From assembly GCA_002327765.1 (NCBI GenBank), contig DCUH01000127.1, positions 15,258 through 28,666 on the forward strand: 13,409 nt of DNA, given 5' to 3'. The translations under genes were made by a program, and so were the position numbers. Positions within the stretch are counted from its first letter, which is position 1. Each line of letters starts with the position of its first letter. Below the pieces are notes generated by a model. The model was not told the DNA's origin. It saw only the letters and a program-made list of their open reading frames with translations, and ran no database searches. This document shows, one piece after another, positions 8,435 to 13,409 of the stretch. The DNA is from a bacterium UBA2219 (GTDB lineage Bacteria; Desulfobacterota; Deferrimicrobia; Deferrimicrobiales; Deferrimicrobiaceae).

Positions 8435-8698
8435 ATGAATGCGAGGAAATCCCTCTTCACGCTTCTTTTTTTCGCACTCCTGTTTCCCGCCCCGTCGAAC
8501 GGGTTTCCCGCGGGCAATCCGGGCCACAAGGGCGACAAGGTGCTGCTTTCTTTGAGGATCGCGAAGGCACGGAAGGAACAAGGTGGAATCTCCTACTACA
8601 AAAGCGTCGCCCGGCAGATGAAGCTCCCCCGTCCCGCTACGGCCCCTCGCCCGTCATCTTCACGATCACTTTCGGGTTCTTCCCGGGGCGCACGGTGA
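8435..8698 (+). CDS. Short exported ORF at the end of the Tad operon, probably 3'-truncated
   Basis: An ATG at 8435 follows GAGGTGA (8420–8426) by 8 bases, so initiation looks genuine. The 87-residue reading begins with a clear signal peptide (MNARKSLFTLLFFALLFPAP). A charged, possibly helical stretch follows (KVLLSLRIAKARKEQGGISYYKSVARQM), and then a Pro/Ser/Arg-rich tail of low quality. The last 62 bases lie antisense within the 3' end of the convergent Ser/Thr kinase gene, so the tail is probably not ancestral coding sequence. I do not recognise the family. Position after tadC would suit a TadD-like lipoprotein or another periplasmic Tad factor whose remainder is missing, but no TPR motif is visible. 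It could also be a complete small protein. Confidence 0.5.
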   Translation: MNARKSLFTLLFFALLFPAPSNGFPAGNPGHKGDKVLLSLRIAKARKEQGGISYYKSVARQMKLPRPATAPRPSSSRSLSGSSRGAR

Positions 8699-10268
8699 CG
8701 GCCTGCGACTTGTCGACGCCGAGCGGCTCGTTCACGAAGCGCAGGCGCCGCTCTCCCGCCGGCAGGCGGACGTCGGTCAGCGGGGTGTCGCCCAGGAAGC
8801 GCTGTCCGTCGTACACTTTCGCCCACGGGATCGCCTGGATCGCCTCCACCGTGCCGAAAAGCTGCTCGAGCTCCGTGCGGACGACGTCGACCTTCATGAG
8901 GACGCTCGAGGGCACGCGCCGGCTCTCGTAGCCGTCGCGCGAAAGGACAATCCCCCTGCCGCCGACGGACAGCATGTCGATCATGGCGGGCGTCCTGCCG
9001 AGCGACCCGCCCTCCGAAAGGAGGATCTCCGCCCCGGGGGGTTCCGTTTCGATCCTGACGAACCGTTGGACCGACATCGCGGGATGGGGCGCGGCGGGGG
9101 GGCCGGACGGCACCTCGGCAGGGTACGGCTGGGGCGCCGTTGAGGCGGGAGCGGCGGCGGAAGGAGCGGCCGGCGGAGCGTCGATCTTCGTCTCCCGCGC
9201 CCCCATCCCCGTCCAAAGGAAAACGCCGACGGCGGCCAGCGCGGCCAGAATGGACGCGGCGACGGTGTTGCGCTTCCATCCGCGCTTCCCGTACAGCGGG
9301 GCAGGCTCCGCCACCATCGAGGGCGCGGGGGCGCGGTCCAGGGCGAGCGACGGCGCGGTGGCCTCCTCTTCCTCTTCGGGGAACAGAGCGCTCCAATACG
9401 AAGACAGCTCCGCCGGGGCGGCCGCCCGGGGGCCGCCCTCCGAAAGCGCTGCCAGGAAATCGCCCGCGGACGCGAACCGCCTCGCGGGGTCGGCGGCCAG
9501 CCCTTTGAGGACGATCCTGGCTGCGCCTTCCGGCGTCCCGGGCGGAAACGCGAGCGAGGCGGGGTCGAATTCGCGGGCGAGCGCAAGCATCGCTTCCGTG
9601 CCGCTCCCCTCGAACAGCCGGCGCCCCAGGAGCAGCTCGGCGGCGATCGCCGCCGCGGCAAACAGGTCGGATGAGGGCGACGCCGGCTCGCCCCGGGCCC
9701 GCTCGGGGGAAAAGTAGGCGGCCTTACCCGCGAGCGGGTCGCCCGCGTCGTCCGCCATGGAGGCGGCGCGCGACACCCCGAAATCGGCCAGCTTCACTGC
9801 GCCCGTGCGCCCGAGCAGAACGTTGCCGGGGCTCACGTCCCGGTGGATGATCCCCTTGCCGTGGAGGTACGAAAGGCCCGACACGATCCCTTCGGTCCAT
9901 TGCCGCCAGACGCCGGGGGGAACGGGGAGGCCGAGCCGCCTCCCCTGCGCCGCCGCCTGCGCGAGCGACCACCCTTCCACGTACTCCATCGCGAGGAAGC
10001 AGGCGTCCCCCTCCTTCCCGAAGTCGAACACCTGGATCAGGTTGGGGTGGGAAAGCGAGGCGGCCAGCCGCGCCTCGCGCACGAAGAGCTCCCGGAACCG
10101 CGGGTCGCCGGCGCGTTCCGTGCGCACCGCCTTCACCGCGACCCGCTTGCGGAACCCCTCCTCCCCCGGCAGGAGGCACAGATACACTTCCGACATCCCG
10201 CCCGAGGCGATCCCGCGCAGCACGCGGTATTTTCCGAAGCGCTGCGGATCCGGGCCGCGGCGGCTCAC
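8637..10268 (-). CDS. Membrane-anchored Hanks-type Ser/Thr kinase with PEGA domains
   Basis: This 543-residue protein starts at GTG 10268, overlapping the histidine kinase stop by 4 bases (GTGA). The kinase domain (about 12–278) has every catalytic element: glycine loop GIASGGMSEVY (19–29), ATP-binding Lys46 in VAVK, helix-C Glu65, HRDVSPGN (Asp144, Asn149), DFG (162–164), and SPE in place of APE (187–189). It should be active. HRDVSPxN is common in myxobacterial and related kinases. An acidic, proline-rich linker leads to one membrane helix (about 335–353). A long Pro/Ala spacer and two PEGA-like repeats follow (about 403–460 and 470–535, with TEPPGAEI and PWAKVYDGQRFLGDTPL), placed outside the membrane where they may sense or bind envelope components. 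No terminator is visible after its TAG, and its 3' end overlaps the opposing Tad-operon ORF. Confidence 0.93.
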   Translation of the reverse strand: MSRRGPDPQRFGKYRVLRGIASGGMSEVYLCLLPGEEGFRKRVAVKAVRTERAGDPRFRELFVREARLAASLSHPNLIQVFDFGKEGDACFLAMEYVEGWSLAQAAAQGRRLGLPVPPGVWRQWTEGIVSGLSYLHGKGIIHRDVSPGNVLLGRTGAVKLADFGVSRAASMADDAGDPLAGKAAYFSPERARGEPASPSSDLFAAAAIAAELLLGRRLFEGSGTEAMLALAREFDPASLAFPPGTPEGAARIVLKGLAADPARRFASAGDFLAALSEGGPRAAAPAELSSYWSALFPEEEEEATAPSLALDRAPAPSMVAEPAPLYGKRGWKRNTVAASILAALAAVGVFLWTGMGARETKIDAPPAAPSAAAPASTAPQPYPAEVPSGPPAAPHPAMSVQRFVRIETEPPGAEILLSEGGSLGRTPAMIDMLSVGGRGIVLSRDGYESRRVPSSVLMKVDVVRTELEQLFGTVEAIQAIPWAKVYDGQRFLGDTPLTDVRLPAGERRLRFVNEPLGVDKSQAVTVRPGKNPKVIVKMTGEGP

Positions 10269-12457
10269 TGCAGGCGCCGCTTGGCGGGAAATTCGAGCTC
10301 GAAGACCGACCCGCGCGGCTCGTTGTCCCACACCCGGACGCTCCCGCCGTGGTCGGTCGCGATCGCGCTGACGATGGCCAGCCCCAGGCCGGTTCCCCCC
10401 TCGCGGCGGGAGAAGTACGGCTCGAAGATGCGGTCCATGTCCTCCGCGGGGATGCCGGGGCCGTCGTCCGCCACGGTGATCCGCACCGTCCCCTTCGCGG
10501 CGTCGTACCCGCAGCCGACCTCCACGCTCCCCTCCCCGCCGAGGGCGGCGACGGCGTTCTCGAAGAGGTTGGTGAGGGCGCGCCGGATCTGGTCCGCGTC
10601 GAACCAGGCGGGGGGAAGCTCTCCCGTGTGGAATCCCCACCGTATGCCCGGGTTCGACGTCCGGTACATCTCCACGAACTGGCGCACCTCCTCGGCGAGG
10701 TCTCCTTCCTCCAGGTGCGGCGCGGGCATCCGGGCGAACCGGGTGAACTCGTCCACGAGCCGCTTCAAGGTGGCCACCTCGGAGAGGATCGCCTGGGTAA
10801 GTTCCGCGAACACGGGGTCCCCCGCATGCGCATCCGAATATTTCCGCTTCATCCGCTCGGCCGAAAGCTGGATAGGTGTCAACGGGTTCTTGATATCGTG
10901 GGCGATCCGCCGGGCGACCTCCCTCCATGCGAGCACCCGCTGCAGCCGCATCGCCTGGGTCAGGTCGTCGAACGCGATGACCAGCCCCATGTACTCGTCC
11001 TTCTCGTCCTTCAGCGAGACCAGGCTGACCCCGAGCGCGACCGTCTTTCCGCCGACGGGCAGCTCCACCTGCCGCTCGACCAGGCGCCCCTCGCCGGCCC
11101 CCGCCTCGCGGAAAAGCCCGCGGACGGGATCGTAATGGTCCTCGCGGAAGACATCCCGGTACAGCCGGCCGACCGCGCCTTCCGTGGGGACGCCGAGAAG
11201 ACGCCCAGCGACCTTGTTGATCATCCAGATCCGGGCGTGGCGGTCGATGACGACGATGCCGGTGGTGATGTTGTCGACGATCGTCTCGATGAACTGCGTC
11301 CTCTTGCGGAGCTCCTCGTACGCCTGGCTTAAAGAGCCGTGCGCCTGCTCCAGGTTCCCCTTCATCGCCTGGAGGTCGGCGGTCATCCGGTTGAAGGAGG
11401 AGACGAGCGTCCCGAACTCGTCGTCGGACCGGTAGTCGATGGATACGCCGAGCTCGCCCCGGGCGACCCGGTCCGTCCCCTCCGCCAGGAGCTGCACCGG
11501 CACGGTGATCCGGCGCGCGAGGTAGATCCCCATCCAGCTTGCGGCGAACACGATGAGGAGCGTGACGAGGACGAGGATCCCCACGTAGCTCACCCGGATC
11601 GGGTCGTCGAGGATCCGGACCTGGTGGTAGCCGGCGTACGCGTCCTTGATGCTGCGGACCCGCTGGGCCTCGCGGTGCGGAAGCGCCTTCACCGCGGCGA
11701 CCGCCCCGCCGCCGGGCGCGGGGGCCCAGGCGGCCGCAAACCGGTCCCCGATGAAGGTGCCTCCGACGCCCGCCCCCTTGCGCGGTTTCCTGAGCCGGAG
11801 CAGCACCTCCTCCTCCAGGTCGCCGAGCGGGGGGCCGGAAGCGGCGACCGTCTTCCCGTCGCGGACCAGCAGCAGCGCGACGTCGTTGTCCAGCCCGGAC
11901 CCGGCGGTGCGCAAGGCGCCGCCGGCTTCTCCGGCGCGCGCATCCGCCGGCAGGAGGCCCGCCGCCTTCACCGCCGCCGGGAGCATCGACGCCGCTTCCC
12001 GTTCGAGCCTCTCCCGCGCGATCTCCAGCGCCCCGTTGAGCGCCTGCCCCACGCGCGCCCCGATCCACGACTTGATGCTCTTCGTCGTGATGTTCGTCGC
12101 CGCCACGAACAGCAGCGCCGTCGGGATCAGGGAGAAGCAGATGAAGATGAGGACCAGCCGCGAGCGGATCTTCGAACCGAGGATGTTCCTGCGGCGGTCC
12201 AGCAGGATCTTGAACACGTTCCGGGTGACCAGGAAGATCAGCAGCACGACCAGGATGACGTTCAGGTTGATCAGCGCGAAAACGACGATGTTGCCGGAGA
12301 ACGCCACCGTGTCGCCGGAGGCGACCAGGTAGGCCTGGATCAGCGTCAGCGCGGCGACGAGGAACGCGACGATCCCGATCGCCCAGCGCTCCCTGCGGCG
12401 CTTGGCCCGCTCATCGTCCGGGGTCGGCACCCGGGTCTCGTCGCTCAAGGGGCTCAC
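10265..12457 (-). CDS. NtrY-like membrane sensor histidine kinase
   Basis: This is a 730-residue sensor kinase that would autophosphorylate on His520 and pass the phosphate to a response regulator. Membrane helices lie at about 25–45, 57–78, 101–121 and 289–313, the NtrY arrangement, with a periplasmic region of about 165 residues between the third and fourth. A HAMP domain (314–370, with FGTLVSSFNRM), a PAS domain (about 388–500, with DNITTGIVVID), the H-box HDIKNPLTPIQLSAERM (520–536), the N-box NLFENAVAAL (630–639), DDGPGIP (664–670) and GGTGLGLAIV (687–696) follow. GTG 12457 is chosen because it overlaps the upstream stop as GTGA. An in-frame ATG at 12502 would overlap that gene by 49 bases. 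No partner regulator follows on this strand; the kinase instead couples into the Ser/Thr kinase gene. Confidence 0.93.
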   Translation of the reverse strand: MSPLSDETRVPTPDDERAKRRRERWAIGIVAFLVAALTLIQAYLVASGDTVAFSGNIVVFALINLNVILVVLLIFLVTRNVFKILLDRRRNILGSKIRSRLVLIFICFSLIPTALLFVAATNITTKSIKSWIGARVGQALNGALEIARERLEREAASMLPAAVKAAGLLPADARAGEAGGALRTAGSGLDNDVALLLVRDGKTVAASGPPLGDLEEEVLLRLRKPRKGAGVGGTFIGDRFAAAWAPAPGGGAVAAVKALPHREAQRVRSIKDAYAGYHQVRILDDPIRVSYVGILVLVTLLIVFAASWMGIYLARRITVPVQLLAEGTDRVARGELGVSIDYRSDDEFGTLVSSFNRMTADLQAMKGNLEQAHGSLSQAYEELRKRTQFIETIVDNITTGIVVIDRHARIWMINKVAGRLLGVPTEGAVGRLYRDVFREDHYDPVRGLFREAGAGEGRLVERQVELPVGGKTVALGVSLVSLKDEKDEYMGLVIAFDDLTQAMRLQRVLAWREVARRIAHDIKNPLTPIQLSAERMKRKYSDAHAGDPVFAELTQAILSEVATLKRLVDEFTRFARMPAPHLEEGDLAEEVRQFVEMYRTSNPGIRWGFHTGELPPAWFDADQIRRALTNLFENAVAALGGEGSVEVGCGYDAAKGTVRITVADDGPGIPAEDMDRIFEPYFSRREGGTGLGLAIVSAIATDHGGSVRVWDNEPRGSVFELEFPAKRRLQ

Positions 12458-13041
12458 GGGGCCTGTAACGGCCCGTAGGCCCATTCGGTTTCGACGTCCC
12501 ACACGGAGGAGAAAAAGACGATGGAGCGCAGCGGATCTGACAGCCCCGCCCGGTCGAGCCGGACGCGGACGCCCGCCCTGTAGGCCTTCCCTCTCGCCGC
12601 CTCCCCCGTGACGGGGACGGTCACTTCGAACCGGGACATCCGCTGGAGCGCCTCCCGGATGTCGGGGATAACCTCGACACCCGCGCCATGGCGAAGGTTG
12701 TAGACCCGCGACAGGACGTCGTACCGGATGGAGTGCGTGTCCTTCACCTCGCCGATCGTCACGTCGAACCAGTTGCTGTGAACCCGCTGGACCTCGACCC
12801 GGATCCGGAAGGAGATCTCGATCCCGCTTTTGAGCGCCTCGACCATTTCCGGCGAAAAAGCGTTCTCCAGCCGGAACCGGACGCGGGCCTCGCTCCCCCG
12901 GATGGTCCCCCCCACGTGGGCGACCGACGGGGGGGGCGCGGCGGCTTCCGCCCGGGCGGCCGGGAGCGCCAGGAGAGATATCGTGAAAAACGCCATCAGT
13001 GCGCGCACTTCCACCCCCGGCACATTATACCTGCCGGTCAT
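12454..13041 (-). CDS. DUF4390 exported protein
   Basis: The 195-residue reading contains a hydrophobic export signal (ALMAFFTISLLALPAARA) followed by a beta-rich domain. That domain carries the DUF4390 pattern: FRLENAFSPEMVEALKSGI, then FRIRVEVQR and IRYDVLSRVYNL. The family has no established function and commonly sits just before an NtrY-like kinase, as here, so a link to that kinase's periplasmic sensing is possible (inference). ATG 13041 is chosen because it overlaps the preceding stop as ATGA, like its neighbours. GTG 13008 and ATG 12996 are credible alternatives that leave a more compact signal peptide. Its stop overlaps the kinase start by 4 bases. Confidence 0.85.
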   Translation of the reverse strand: MTGRYNVPGVEVRALMAFFTISLLALPAARAEAAAPPPSVAHVGGTIRGSEARVRFRLENAFSPEMVEALKSGIEISFRIRVEVQRVHSNWFDVTIGEVKDTHSIRYDVLSRVYNLRHGAGVEVIPDIREALQRMSRFEVTVPVTGEAARGKAYRAGVRVRLDRAGLSDPLRSIVFFSSVWDVETEWAYGPLQAP

Positions 13042-13253
13042 TTTCGGAACAGCAGGAAAAGGATCGAGAGCAGGACACTGACGATGAGGGACGTCGCCAG
13101 GGGGAAGTAAAACGTGAAGTTCCCCTTGCGGAAGGTGAAATCGCCGGGAAGGCGCCCGATCCATCCGAACTTGTCCGACAGGAGCAGCACCACCCCGACG
13201 GCCGCGATCAGCAGCCCCGCCGCGATCAGCGTCTTTCCGAAGGAGGCTGGCAC
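13038..13253 (-). CDS. DUF2905 small membrane protein
   Basis: This is a 71-residue protein with two membrane helices (about 8–25 and 50–68) flanking the conserved loop GRLPGDFTFRKGNFTFYFPL, which is the hallmark of DUF2905. The start is GTG 13253, 4 bases after the ruvB stop. The family is small, of unknown function, and often found beside ruvB. Its end overlaps the DUF4390 start as ATGA. Confidence 0.92.
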   Translation of the reverse strand: MPASFGKTLIAAGLLIAAVGVVLLLSDKFGWIGRLPGDFTFRKGNFTFYFPLATSLIVSVLLSILFLLFRK

Positions 13254-13257
13254 GGGC

Positions 13258-13409
13258 TCACGCGTCCCCGAACAGCCCGTCCTGCACCGCGGTCTTCGGC
13301 GGCTCCAGCCCCATGTGCTTCCACGCCGCCGGGGTGGCGACGCGCCCCCTCGGCGTCCGCTTCAGGAACCCCTGCTGGATGAGGAACGGCTCGTAGACGT
13401 CCTCGATCG
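13258..13409 (-). CDS. ruvB: RuvB Holliday junction branch-migration helicase, C-terminal end only
   Basis: The last 49 residues of RuvB are visible; the gene continues beyond the right edge. The segment IEDVYEPFLIQQGFLKRTPR and the following GRVAT are the highly conserved winged-helix C-terminus that contacts DNA. A family-typical variable tail ending LFGDA comes next. RuvB is the hexameric motor that, with RuvA, drives branch migration of Holliday junctions. It appears to head the minus-strand operon within this window. The genes behind it are signalling and membrane proteins unrelated to recombination. Confidence 0.95.
   Translation of the reverse strand, partial: IEDVYEPFLIQQGFLKRTPRGRVATPAAWKHMGLEPPKTAVQDGLFGDA

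Noticed and set aside
8600..8660. Bidirectional terminator between the converging operons.
   Set aside because: No stem followed by a T-run on either strand could be found. The genes overlap instead.
10269..12068. A very long minus-strand reading frame extending upstream of the Ser/Thr kinase across the histidine kinase, giving 1143 residues in total with the kinase.
   Set aside because: Upstream of GTG 10268 it is an out-of-frame shadow of the histidine kinase, rich in Arg/Gly/Pro/Ala with no domain. The histidine kinase frame carries all expected motifs there.
9843..12478. Long plus-strand reading frames (about 430, 327 and 379 residues) opposite the kinases.
   Set aside because: High GC content leaves few stop codons. 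The translations are Arg/Pro/Asp-rich, lack motifs and lie antisense to well-supported genes.
13024..13029. TATAAT on the minus strand just upstream of an alternative DUF4390 start, resembling a -10 promoter box.
   Set aside because: No TTGACA-like -35 is found at 16–18 bases and no extended -10. The site lies within a chain of overlapping genes that look co-transcribed. It remains a weak internal-promoter possibility.

Overview
The window is a 13.4 kb GC-rich bacterial segment. Family content and gene order (RuvB – DUF2905 – DUF4390 – NtrY-like kinase, Hanks kinase with HRDVSPGN and PEGA domains, sigma-54 regulation, a complete-looking Tad core) suggest a deltaproteobacterium in the broad sense (Desulfobacterota, Desulfuromonadota or Myxococcota-like). 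This is an inference from gene content; no rRNA or other marker is present to fix the taxon.

Layout. (1) 1–755, plus strand: the 3' two thirds of a sigma-54-dependent activator (AAA+ domain plus Fis-type HTH), cut by the window edge. (2) 756–928: the only real intergenic gap. It holds a perfect 6-bp inverted repeat and, just before the pilin gene, a very good -24/-12 sigma-54 promoter. (3) 929–8698, plus strand: a tightly packed Tad/Flp pilus operon in the order flp pilin, tadE-like, tadG-like, second tadE-like, unknown exported protein, cpaB/rcpC, cpaC/rcpA secretin, cpaF/tadA ATPase, tadB, tadC, and a short exported ORF that runs into the opposing gene. (4) 8637–13409, minus strand: a second packed operon, read right to left: ruvB (3' end only), a DUF2905 membrane protein, a DUF4390 exported protein, an NtrY-like membrane histidine kinase, and a membrane-anchored Ser/Thr kinase with C-terminal PEGA domains. 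The two operons converge and overlap at about 8637–8698.

How the genes work together. The Tad genes encode one pilus machine. CpaF powers assembly, TadB and TadC form the inner-membrane platform, CpaC is the outer-membrane secretin and CpaB its periplasmic partner. Flp is the major pilin; the two TadE-like proteins and the TadG-like protein are minor or pseudopilin components. The sigma-54 promoter sits immediately downstream of a sigma-54 activator gene, so the simplest reading is that the upstream regulator switches on the pilus operon. No prepilin peptidase (TadV/CpaA), TadZ/CpaE or recognisable TadD is present. They must be encoded elsewhere or be lost. The minus-strand operon joins a two-component sensor kinase and a Hanks-type kinase by 4-base start/stop overlaps, a signalling pair carried behind ruvB.

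Most genes in both operons overlap by 4 bases (ATGA or GTGA), indicating translational coupling. Base composition looks lower in GC in the Tad block than in the minus-strand operon, with the change close to the convergent junction. This fits separate histories for the two blocks, or a rearrangement that clipped the end of the Tad operon.
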